This document shows positions 15,951 to 22,940 of a stretch of DNA of 23,139 nucleotides, piece after piece. A program made the position numbers and the translations under genes. Positions within the stretch are counted from its first letter, which is position 1; the number at the start of each line of letters is the position of its first letter. Under the pieces are notes generated by a model. That model was given only the letters and a program-made list of their open reading frames with translations, was not told where the DNA came from and ran no database searches. Source of the stretch: JBLNCE01 sp050260415 (GTDB lineage Bacteria; Bacillota; UBA4882; JAAYXC01); NCBI GenBank assembly GCA_050260415.1, contig JBLNCE010000011.1:1-23139 (forward strand), read 5' to 3'.

Positions 15951-17009
15951 TCACCTCCCGTGCTGGGCCTCGTTCTCTTGCCGATGTCCGTTCCGCCCCG
16001 GAATGCCTGTCGAATTCCTGACGATTAACTCCACATCGAGTTTGGTATGGTGTTCGACCTGCTCATGGCGCAGAAGCTTTAGCAGTTTGATCGCCGCGGT
16101 CTCGCCGAGCTTATGAATGGGGGCCGCGATGGTCGTCAGCGGAACCATCAACAGATCGGCATTGGGCATATTATCGAAACCCACCACCGAAATATCGCCG
16201 GGGACCCTTAAGCCGGCCTCGATAACGGCCTTGATCGCGCCCAGGGCCATGAGGTCGCTGGCCGCGAAGACGGCGGACAACCCGCGCTCATAGAGCGGCA
16301 GTATTTCCCGCATCGCCGCATAGCCCGAGTCCTGATAGAAATCGGCGGAAATAACGAGGTTCCGGTCGATATCCGCGCCGTACTCCTGCATCGCCTGCGT
16401 GAAGCCGCGGTAGCGATCCTCGGCCGAACTGATCCCGTGCAGGTTGCCGATGAACCCGATCCGCCGGTGCCCCAGATCCAGGAGATGCTTCGTGCCGAGA
16501 TAGCCGCCCTTCAGGTCGTCGGCCGTCACCGAATAAACCGGCTTATCCCGCAGATAACGCGAGACCGCCACCACCGGCCGCGGTCCCTGACACAGATCGG
16601 CGAAGTTCTCTTCGCTCATCCGGGTCCCCCAGAGAATCATCCCGTCGCAACCACGGCTGTTAATCTGCTCCCTGAGGAAAGCGACCTCTTCTTCCGCCGT
16701 CGTCACCTTGAGCACCAGGTGGTAACCGTTGGCGTTGACGACCTCGGCGATACCCTTGATCACTTCGAACAAGATCGGGCTGGAGAAGTAGCCGTATTTC
16801 GGACCGGAGACGATGACGTCGATGTTGTTGGTTTTGTTCTTGACCAATCCCTGCGCGATACGGTTTGGTTGATAGTTCAGCTTCTTGACGGCTTCCAACA
16901 CCCGCTGCTTTGTTTCCTCTTTCACGCCGGGCTGGTTATTGATGGCGAGCGAAGTGGTGGAGATCGACACACCGGCCAGCTTCGCCACGTCTTTGATCGT
17001 GTTACCCAT
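15951..17009 (-). CDS. LacI-family transcriptional regulator
   Basis: The 352-residue protein has an N-terminal LacI helix-turn-helix (TIKDVAKLAGVSISTTSLAINN), a hinge helix (NRIAQGLVKNKTNNI) and a periplasmic-binding-protein-like sensor domain with CDGMILWG, GHRRIGFIGNL, AVFAASDLMALGAIKA and DISVVGFDNM. It should repress the downstream uptake and catabolic genes until the imported sugar or a derivative binds. ATG 17009 has AAGGGG seven bases upstream. It leads the operon and lies 60 bases before the solute-binding gene, with no separate promoter evident between them, so the whole operon is probably autoregulated through the four operators upstream. Confidence 0.94.
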   Translation of the reverse strand: MGNTIKDVAKLAGVSISTTSLAINNQPGVKEETKQRVLEAVKKLNYQPNRIAQGLVKNKTNNIDVIVSGPKYGYFSSPILFEVIKGIAEVVNANGYHLVLKVTTAEEEVAFLREQINSRGCDGMILWGTRMSEENFADLCQGPRPVVAVSRYLRDKPVYSVTADDLKGGYLGTKHLLDLGHRRIGFIGNLHGISSAEDRYRGFTQAMQEYGADIDRNLVISADFYQDSGYAAMREILPLYERGLSAVFAASDLMALGAIKAVIEAGLRVPGDISVVGFDNMPNADLLMVPLTTIAAPIHKLGETAAIKLLKLLRHEQVEHHTKLDVELIVRNSTGIPGRNGHRQENEAQHGR

Positions 17010-17020
17010 CCCGATACCCC

Positions 17021-17035
17021 TTCGAAACGTTTTAA
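17021..17035. promoter_or_regulatory. LacI-type operator 1
   Basis: TTCGAAACGTTTTAA, an imperfect palindrome centred on CG at 17028-17029, immediately upstream of the lacI ribosome binding site. Confidence 0.65.
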
Positions 17036-17071
17036 GCCATTGAAACCCTTACCCGCAGCCGTGAATCAGTC

Positions 17072-17085
17072 ATCGAAACGTTTTG
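17072..17085. promoter_or_regulatory. LacI-type operator 2
   Basis: ATCGAAACGTTTTG centred on 17079-17080, 51 bases from operator 1 and sharing its AACGTTTT core. Confidence 0.65.
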
Positions 17086-17138
17086 TTTCCAAGAGACCAA
17101 GGGTTTCCATCACTCGAATTTACGGTGCTTCCGCCTTC

Positions 17139-17152
17139 CCGAAGCGTTTCTG
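17139..17152. promoter_or_regulatory. LacI-type operator 3 (weaker)
   Basis: CCGAAGCGTTTCTG centred on 17145-17146, 66 bases from operator 2. It keeps CGAA-CG-TTTC but has one core change. Confidence 0.5.
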
Positions 17153-17188
17153 TATTCTTATGCCGATCTTGGGCGGTGCCACCAGTTA

Positions 17189-17205
17189 TTTAAAACGTTT
17201 CGATT
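17189..17205. promoter_or_regulatory. LacI-type operator 4, at the transcription start
   Basis: TTTAAAACGTTTCGATT centred on 17196-17197, 51 bases from operator 3. It overlaps the -10 and predicted start of the lacI promoter, so occupancy would directly block polymerase. Confidence 0.7.
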
Positions 17206-17232
17206 CTAGCACAAATATACCACGCCGTGCAA
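17203..17232 (-). promoter_or_regulatory. sigma-70/A-type promoter of the lacI operon
   Basis: Reading the minus strand, -35 TTGCAC (17232-17227) and extended -10 TGC-TAGAAT (hexamer 17208-17203) are separated by 18 bases. The start would be near 17196, giving a leader of about 187 bases. The -35 begins only 16 bases after the stop codon of the upstream gene. Confidence 0.75.
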
Positions 17233-17247
17233 AACATGTCAAGCCGG

Positions 17248-18354
17248 TTACAGTTTGCCGTATTTAATCCCCGCCTCGATGAAGGCCAAATAATTGCGGA
17301 CCTGTTTTTCGCCGATCTCCCGTTCATACGGCCCCGCCGTGGGCGAAAGGATGAACCGCCCGGATTTGCCCTCCGTCACCGCGGCCTGGACCATCGCCTC
17401 GATCTCCGCCGGTTCCCGGCGCGCCAGATCATCGTATTGGATGTTGCCGATCAGGATCGTCTCTTTGCCCAGGGCTTCCCGGGCCTGGGTAATGGTGCAG
17501 TCGCCGATCGGCGGCGCTTCCACGGTGTGGAGCCCGTCCGGCGCGATGGCCTTGATCCCGTCGAGGATGGGATACAAGTTGCCGTGGTAATGGACGATCG
17601 ACCACTTGCCGTAGGCCCGGATCAGATCGACGATCCCCTTGACGTAGCGGGCCGACATCTCCGCGAACTTTGCCGGCGACACGAGGGGCGGCCCGGCGAA
17701 CTCGGCTCCCACGATGAAGAACACCTCGCCGATATTCCGTGCCAAGAGATACTCGTACAGGGCGTAGACCCTGCGATACATCTCATCCGTAAATTCCAGG
17801 ATCTTGTCATAGTCGGTCAGCGAAAAGATGGAGAAGTTCTCGGCGCTCATCAAATGGTAGAGCGGCTGCAAGGGGTCGCCGATGTCGATCATCATCAAGC
17901 CTCGGTCGCCCAATTCGGCCCGTTCACGGAGGTAGGCGCCCGCCTCCGGCTCCACCGGCTTGTACGGCAGGGCCAGGATCCGTTTCAAGTCGTCGATATC
18001 TTCCACGAAGTGCTTGACCTTCGTCCCGTCCCGCCCGGATGAAATGAACTTGTTCAAGGTGAAGTCTTTGTATTGCACGGTCTCCGCCTGGATCAGGTTG
18101 CCGTGCTCCCGCCGGGTCTCCCGCGTGCGGATAATCTCGGGGCTGGCTGAATAACAAAAACCGGTGTCAAAATTGCGGCGGTCGAAGGTGTCGCAATATT
18201 TGTCGATGTATGCGACGATCGGACGGTAACAGGGGAGGTTATAGATATCGGCGTAATAATCCACCCGGTGGAAGGGGGCCAGAAGCCAGATCGGGATCCG
18301 GTCCAGATCACGCCCCATGAATAATCTGGTCAGCCGTTCTCTGCTACTCAACAT
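17248..18354 (-). CDS. URO-D-like (uroporphyrinogen decarboxylase family) protein, probable methyltransferase relative
   Basis: The 368-residue protein belongs to the URO-D superfamily by overall pattern: an N-terminal MLSSRERLTRLFMGRDLDRIPIW (the RExxxxxxxGxxxDRxPxW start of corrinoid methyltransferase relatives), GLMMIDIGDPLQPLYHL, FIVGAEFAGPPLVSPAKF and IGNIQYDDLARREPAEIEAMV. Where MtaA/CmuA-type enzymes have the zinc motif HxC-G, this protein has VHYHGN, and no Cys is present in the C-terminal ILSPTAGP segment, so the metal site is changed or lost. True haem-pathway HemE is unlikely. ATG 18354 has GGGGG eight bases upstream. It lies upstream of, and in the same direction as, the LacI operon, but that operon has its own promoter. 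Role unknown. Confidence 0.75.
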   Translation of the reverse strand: MLSSRERLTRLFMGRDLDRIPIWLLAPFHRVDYYADIYNLPCYRPIVAYIDKYCDTFDRRNFDTGFCYSASPEIIRTRETRREHGNLIQAETVQYKDFTLNKFISSGRDGTKVKHFVEDIDDLKRILALPYKPVEPEAGAYLRERAELGDRGLMMIDIGDPLQPLYHLMSAENFSIFSLTDYDKILEFTDEMYRRVYALYEYLLARNIGEVFFIVGAEFAGPPLVSPAKFAEMSARYVKGIVDLIRAYGKWSIVHYHGNLYPILDGIKAIAPDGLHTVEAPPIGDCTITQAREALGKETILIGNIQYDDLARREPAEIEAMVQAAVTEGKSGRFILSPTAGPYEREIGEKQVRNYLAFIEAGIKYGKL

Positions 18355-18725
18355 ACGTCTCGCCCCCTAGGTTATGCGACTGATTCAATTGGCCGCTTCA
18401 TGAATTGGCACTTGTCGTGAGTTTATCACAGCTCCTTTATCGCTGTTCGATGCAGGCCCTCTCCCCCTCAGTCCCCATATGCGCTAACTTTAGTCTTCTT
18501 ACTACGCCTAACTGGTCTTTCCGCGGGGTCGGAATCGGTATCACTATCGAAATCGATACCGCTTCTCGATATCCTCGAAAAAACCTTCGACCCCGATGCC
18601 GATACCGACCCCGATCTCAGTCTCTTTCACCTAAGTTAGCGCTTATGCCCTCGGCCCCCCGTTCGGCTCAGCTCACGGCCGAAGCCTCTCCCGCGAGCGT
18701 GGGGGAGGGGGAAGAAAGTTAAAGG
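18355..18725. other. non-coding gap between the two URO-D-like genes
   Basis: No convincing gene was seen in these 371 bases. The stretch is filled by the long imperfect hairpin at 18481-18642 and by C-rich/G-rich segments around 18458-18478 and 18689-18714, the second of which can fold into a short stem (CCTCTCCC with GGGGGAGG). No promoter for the downstream URO-D-like gene was recognised with confidence. Confidence 0.5.
18481..18642. repeat. long imperfect inverted repeat
   Basis: Outer arms of 10 bp (18481-18490 with 18633-18642) enclose inner arms of 19 bases (18524-18542 with 18595-18613) that are complementary at 17 positions. The left inner arm can instead form a 7-bp local stem (18536-18542 with 18555-18561). 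The inner part is made of ATCGG/CCGAT-type hexamers. The element could fold as one large hairpin in either transcript. Confidence 0.7.
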
Positions 18726-19844
18726 TTATTCCCCACTAGCCTTTACCGCTTCCGCCAGAGCGAACAAATTCTCGAACGGCGTTCCCTCTTCCAAAAAATC
18801 CGAGGTACCCAGGATAAATCCGCGCCGTTCCCCGACGATCGCCAGTTTCCGCCGCGCTTCCCGCCAAACCTCATCCGGGGAAGCCGTGCGCAGAAAAGAG
18901 ATCTGATCCAAGTTGCCGATCAAGGCGATGTCCTTGCTGAAGCGCGCCACGGCGTCCGCCAGGTCATTGTCGGCGTAGGGCGGCTCGGCGATCGATTCGT
19001 AAGCCGCCATGCCGAGTTCGTTATAGACCTCGATCATGTTCCGGGCGTCGCCGCAATTGTGATAGAGCACCGGGACGCCGGCGCCCTGGCAGGCCTGGAT
19101 CAATTCCCGTTCGTAGACAAGGACGTACCGGCGGAAAAAGTCCGGCCCGACCAGGCTGCCGCCGGCAATATTCCCGGCGTAGCTAAGCGCGTCGACCCCG
19201 GCCCGGACGACCTGGGCGAGGCAGGCCTTTTGCCGCTCCAGGAAATACCGGGCCATGCCGGCGTAGAACTCCGGCGCCATCACGGCGTCGACCAGCAAGT
19301 CATCGAGCTTTCGGTAGTCGGCCAGGGTATTGAAGACCCCGGAAACCCACGGCGCCGTGATCCCCTCCTCGCCGACGGCCTCCGCGGCCCGCCGCAAGTC
19401 CGCCAGATCCAGGGCCGGTACGGGCGGCTGGTAGCGGACGAACTGGTGGAAATCGGCCTCCTCTTTGATGAACCACTCCACCTGAGCCTTGACCCGGTGG
19501 TACGGGGAGAGATCCTCCTGGCGGACGACCTGGGTCAAGACCCGCTCCGGCGTGGTGATGGTGGTGGTGACGTACGTGGCGTTACCTTCCCGCCGCGCCG
19601 TCACCCGGGGCGTCCAGGCCGGGGACCGCAGGGCGGTCTCGTCCGGGCGGACATTGACATTCCGGTGCATCAGGTCGAAACCGAAATGCCGGTAGACCTC
19701 GATGGTCCCCTGAATCAGGTCGGCCTGGGGATCGCCTTGGAAGGCCCGGACGAAATTGGCGTGGATGAAGGGCGAGACCGCCCGCCGGTCCACCGGTTCC
19801 CGGCGGAACGAGCGCAGCAGCCGTTCCCTCCCGGACATCGCCAT
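18726..19844 (-). CDS. URO-D-like protein, MtaA/corrinoid methyltransferase type
   Basis: The 372-residue protein starts MAMSGRERLLRSFRREPVDRRAVSPF, the usual opening of MtaA-like URO-D proteins, and contains YHNCGDARNMIEVYNELG (HxCG zinc-type motif), ESIAEPPYADNDLADAVARF, IALIGNLDQ and a C-terminal GTSDFLEEGTPFENLFALAEAV. Family members transfer methyl groups between corrinoid proteins and coenzyme M or other thiols, or act on methylated substrates. The second Cys ligand expected near the C-terminal GCxxxxxxGTPxEN motif is replaced (GTSDFLEEGTP), so chemistry is uncertain. ATG 19844 is preceded by GGGGG at eight bases; the open frame extends to 20030 through a repeat and is not coding there. 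No corrinoid protein gene is nearby. The divergent PocR-AraC gene is the likely regulator. Confidence 0.8.
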   Translation of the reverse strand: MAMSGRERLLRSFRREPVDRRAVSPFIHANFVRAFQGDPQADLIQGTIEVYRHFGFDLMHRNVNVRPDETALRSPAWTPRVTARREGNATYVTTTITTPERVLTQVVRQEDLSPYHRVKAQVEWFIKEEADFHQFVRYQPPVPALDLADLRRAAEAVGEEGITAPWVSGVFNTLADYRKLDDLLVDAVMAPEFYAGMARYFLERQKACLAQVVRAGVDALSYAGNIAGGSLVGPDFFRRYVLVYERELIQACQGAGVPVLYHNCGDARNMIEVYNELGMAAYESIAEPPYADNDLADAVARFSKDIALIGNLDQISFLRTASPDEVWREARRKLAIVGERRGFILGTSDFLEEGTPFENLFALAEAVKASGE

Positions 19845-19930
19845 CGAGACCACCCCCTTTTCTTGAATATACAAGAAGGACGGGAGGGCCGCCTTGACAT
19901 ATCTGTTTCGATCTGGATTTTTCTGCAGAG

Positions 19931-19959
19931 TTGTCCGGCACCTCGGCAAGGGGTATAAT
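19931..19959 (+). promoter_or_regulatory. promoter directed toward the PocR-AraC gene
   Basis: TTGTCC (19931-19936), a 17-base spacer and a perfect TATAAT (19954-19959) point to the AraC gene. Transcription would start near 19966 and leave a ~197-base leader holding the heptamer repeat and a hairpin. Confidence 0.7.
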
Positions 19960-19976
19960 TGAACCTGAAAATACGC

Positions 19977-20011
19977 CGCTCGTCGCTGGTCGCTCGTCGC
20001 TCGTCGCTCGT
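19977..20011 (+). repeat. tandem heptamer repeat, five units
   Basis: Five consecutive 7-base units, CGCTCGT with one variant (CGCTGGT, unit 2), lie 18 bases after the -10 of the araC promoter, within the expected leader. Copy number at such repeats can change by slippage. Confidence 0.9.
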
Positions 20012-20057
20012 GAATCGGAATTGGGCCCATGGATAGGCATTTTCATCCCTCGTTGTC

Positions 20058-20074
20058 CCCGGCAAAATGCCGGG
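20058..20074 (+). other. leader hairpin
   Basis: CCCGGCA/TGCCGGG with a three-base AAA loop. The 3' arm is followed by ATGG, and GGGATG can alternatively pair with CATCCC at 20044-20049. It lies in the araC leader, 89 bases before the start codon. No U-tract follows. Confidence 0.5.
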
Positions 20075-20162
20075 ATGGAGGGCTGACGACAAGATCAACC
20101 CTTGATCCGACTGGGCCCTGATATTGCAGCCGGTATAGTTCAAACATGGGAGGAGGCGGCCC

Positions 20163-21056
20163 ATGCATCCCCACGCCGAATTGGCCAACTACCTCAGCTT
20201 CATCTCCCGGCAGTACCATCTCCAGCTATGCCTGAATGATTTCGCCGGCTTCGTCCCCTCCGACCGGGAGCTGGACCGGGCGCTGCGCCCGTTCATGGCC
20301 CATACCAACCCCTACTGCATGTATGTGAAGTCGAGCCGGCTCCTCTACGACCGCTGCCTGGCGATGAAGAAGAAGATTGCGGAAAAATCCATCAAGACGG
20401 AAGCGGTATTCTACGGCGTCTGCCACGCGGGCGTGGGCGAATACATTATTCCCATCAGATGCCGGGGCGAGCTGGTCGGCGTGATCAATGCGGGCGTCTT
20501 CCGGAACGACGACTGGCTCGGATCCCGTGCGATCGAACGGCTTTGCCGCGTGTCAGGCCTTGATGCCGGCCAGGCCCGGGAGCGCTATGCACGCAGCCTG
20601 ACCGCGGCCAAACCGGACCTCGAAACGGCGACCGATATCCTCGGAATCGCCGCCGCCTACCTCGGCAATACCTGCCTGAATCTTGCATCCTCACAAAGCG
20701 GCCTGAAGCTGGGCAAGAGACGCTACCATTCGAGCGAGGACGAGATCCTGGCGCAAGTCCTGGAGTATATAAAGGAGAACTATCAGGAATCCGTGACGGT
20801 GGCGGAGATGGCCCGCCTCTGCCACTGCAGCGAATCCCATCTCAGCCACGTCTTCAAGCGGAGGATCGGGGCGAATATCAAGGGCTATCTGAACAGGCTC
20901 CGCGTGGAACAGGCCAAGCAACGCCTGACCGGTTCCGGGGCGGGGATCGTGGAGATCGCGCTGGACGTGGGCTTCGCCGACCCCAACTACTTCTCCCGGG
21001 TCTTCGCCCGCCTGACCGGCATTCCCCCCAGCGAATACCGGCGGAGGTATTCGTAG
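20163..21056 (+). CDS. PocR sensor - AraC-family transcriptional regulator
   Basis: The 297-residue protein has an N-terminal PocR-type ligand-binding domain (about 1-165). Cys-containing segments such as TNPYCMYVKSSRLLYDRCLAMKKK, FYGVCHAGVGEYIIPI and GELVGVINAGVF match that family, which senses small metabolites in pdu/cob and methyl-metabolism operons. The C-terminal 100 residues form the two helix-turn-helix motifs of AraC (VTVAEMARLCHCSESHLSHVFKRRIG and IVEIALDVGFADPNYFSRVFARLTGIPPSEYRR). GGAGGAGG precedes the ATG. It is transcribed away from the URO-D-like gene, so it probably activates that gene in response to a substrate or corrinoid-related signal, and may also control the second URO-D-like gene. 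Confidence 0.9.
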   Translation: MHPHAELANYLSFISRQYHLQLCLNDFAGFVPSDRELDRALRPFMAHTNPYCMYVKSSRLLYDRCLAMKKKIAEKSIKTEAVFYGVCHAGVGEYIIPIRCRGELVGVINAGVFRNDDWLGSRAIERLCRVSGLDAGQARERYARSLTAAKPDLETATDILGIAAAYLGNTCLNLASSQSGLKLGKRRYHSSEDEILAQVLEYIKENYQESVTVAEMARLCHCSESHLSHVFKRRIGANIKGYLNRLRVEQAKQRLTGSGAGIVEIALDVGFADPNYFSRVFARLTGIPPSEYRRRYS

Positions 21057-21449
21057 GATGAACGGGCCGGGGAAATCGGGCTCCGAGGAGGGCACAGCGG
21101 ACTGCGCCCCCAAGCGAACGGTCCGTATTCAAGACTCGTCACTTCTAGCAGGAAACTGAGGGTTATCTCATCTCCGCCCAGGAATGAATTCTGGGCTGGG
21201 TCTTGGAACGATGCCTGAAACCCCTGCGGGGGTTCGGGGGATAGTGTAGGTTGCTTCAAAAGATTAATGCCGCCGATCGATTATCTCATTCGAGCGGTAA
21301 AAAGTGGGGATGTCGTTCCTACGCCCCCGACGCCTTCAAGTCCCGAGCCTGAACCCGAGCCGAGGCCGGGGCCTGAACCCACGCCCGAGAAACCATCGGT
21401 TCCTGCGGCGAAAAAAAGAGGCGATCCTTAGGCCTATTATCAACTTTTC
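21057..21449. other. non-coding or decayed gap after araC
   Basis: About 390 bases with no well-supported gene. A small AACCCC/GGGGTT stem (21220-21225 with 21230-21235) without a U-tract and one Pro/Glu-rich short frame (21267-21431) are the only items seen. Remains of the methylase gene start to its right. The region looks like a junction left by deletion. Confidence 0.4.
21267..21431 (+). CDS. Pro/Glu-rich short ORF (54 aa), doubtful
   Basis: ATG 21267 opens a frame of 54 residues: a short start MPPIDYLIRAVKSGDVV, then a low-complexity tail of Pro, Glu and Thr ending in KKRGDP. There is no ribosome binding site. The frame is also open upstream to about 21189, so it may be the C-terminal tail of a larger lost gene (Pro-rich tails are common there) rather than a gene of its own. 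It runs opposite to the methylase remnant and stops just before it. Confidence 0.2.
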   Translation: MPPIDYLIRAVKSGDVVPTPPTPSSPEPEPEPRPGPEPTPEKPSVPAAKKRGDP

Positions 21450-22860
21450 TTCGCCGGCTTGATCTGCAAGAAGGCTTGGTTCTGCATAATCCCATATCAT
21501 TGGTAATGCCTGACGCGTGAAGAGATTCCGAACCTGTGTCTTGCTGCTTTCCCAGCGACAAAAGGCATTACATATATCAGTGAATCGGCTGAGTGCAAGC
21601 CCAGATATTTCATGCGATGGTGGAGATAAGCGATCTAAAGAAACCAATACTTTCTGGAGTGATATTAGCCCTACTTTTGTCGAGCGCTAAATAAGTCACC
21701 CCATTTCATCATGCCATATTTTTGAATCGAAAATGCTCTGCTGGCTCCAGAGCCGCCTCCAACAGGGGTTGGTTCATTCGGTATGGGTTTTAGACCATTG
21801 GGCAGTTTTTCGGCAGCGATCTCCGCAAGCTTTTTCTGCGCTTTCCAAACCACCTCGTAGTCCTGCTGTTCGGGCAATCGATACTGGCGTCCCTGCTCGC
21901 CATCCTTGAGGGTAACGACGGTAAGCAGCCTGGCGCCGCCGATTCTCCGGCCGCCCGCATCAAAGATCACATCCGCCCCGCCGCGTTGTTCGGCAAGTTG
22001 CGTCCGGACCCGCTCAGGCGCGAGAACAGTCCCGCAGCAAGGGCATGTGGCCTTGGCCCGGGAAACCGTTCCGCCAGGCACTTCTTGATCCGATAAAGGT
22101 TCGAAGATCTCGAACTCCACCTGCGGCGGTTCATCCCTGGATTGAACGATCTTGTAACGCAAGGCCCGCTTACGATTGGCCTTCTTTGACAGCCAAAAGG
22201 ACCGCACCAGCGGTATCTCCACCCCGCAATTCGGCGCCTCGCAACGTACCGTCCGCGCCCAGAGGTAGGTTCGGCGGCGGCCTTGATCTCTCTGCCCGCC
22301 CGCCGCAGTTCCTCCGCCAGTTTGGGGCCATGACGAGGGATATCCTCCAGCAGGACCTTGAGGAACAGGCAGGCGACGGGATTAAGATCGCTGGCAAAAG
22401 CGTCGCAGCCGAGGCGGAGGGCTTCGAGCGGGATGGAACCGCCGCCGGCGAAGGGATCCACGACCAGGGGCAGCTCATCGCCGTGGGCGGCCTTGACTAA
22501 GCCCCGGCCGGCTGCAAGGTAGGTGGGGTTGGACGAGAGATCCCAGTCGGCGAAGTCGCCGATGAACTTGATTAATGCGCGGCGTAGGTCTTCGTCGGCC
22601 GGCCCCAGCGGGACCGGAAGATCCTTGAGCGCTTCCCGCGCCAGGGACTTAAAATCCGCTGGGCAATGCGGATCGCACGGATCGGGCAGGAGCAAGGCCA
22701 GGAGCATGGCCCGGCAGGCCGCCAACGGCCGCCGCGCCCACCAGAGGTGGAGCGTGGAGGGATGGCCGTGGCGGATTGATTTCTCCTTGGCCGAGTGGCG
22801 GGAGACCACGGCGATGGGGAAGTCGACCTCGGCCAGACGTTTGCAGGATTGGGGGATCAT
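21450..22860 (-). pseudogene. broken DUF1156-type DNA methylase
   Basis: Three successive frames on the minus strand read as one DUF1156 adenine-specific methylase. Part A (22860-22270, 197 codons; GGAGGT before the ATG) has SIRHGHPSTLHLWWARRPLAACRA and the SAM-binding DPFAGGGSIPLEALRLGC and SDLNPVACLFLK. The frame shifts at about 22268-22269, where some residues also seem lost, and part B (22267-21671) continues YLWARTVRCEAPNCG.EIPLVRSFWL, a CPCCG zinc-knuckle-like segment and MMKWGDLFSARQ, then a stop. Part C, in the third frame (about 21662-21450), has FTDICNAFCRW and TRQALPMIWDYAE, as in the middle of intact relatives. The catalytic DPPY segment expected after that is absent. Intact members are much longer and usually sit with DUF499-type ATPase genes in phage-defence-like loci. 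Confidence 0.8.
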
Positions 22861-22879
22861 TGGTTACCTCCGTGTCTAG

Positions 22880-22905
22880 TTCAATGCATCAATTCAATGC
22901 ATCAA
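22880..22905. repeat. tandem 13-bp direct repeat, iteron-like
   Basis: TTCAATGCATCAA occurs twice without a gap (22880-22892 and 22893-22905). A partly inverted, degenerate copy (GCATTGA-TT-TAATGC) follows at about 22907-22921. Each unit contains the palindrome ATGCAT. The repeats lie between the winged-helix gene and the methylase start codon, a position fitting an operator. Confidence 0.75.
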
Positions 22906-22940
22906 GGCATTGATTTAATGCACGCGCACTCTTGAATGAT

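Noticed and set aside
19845..20030. Upstream extension of the second URO-D-like frame
   Set aside because: The extension translates the heptamer repeat (Arg-Ala-Thr-Ser type low complexity) and crosses the opposite-strand promoter; ATG 19844 gives the family N-terminus.
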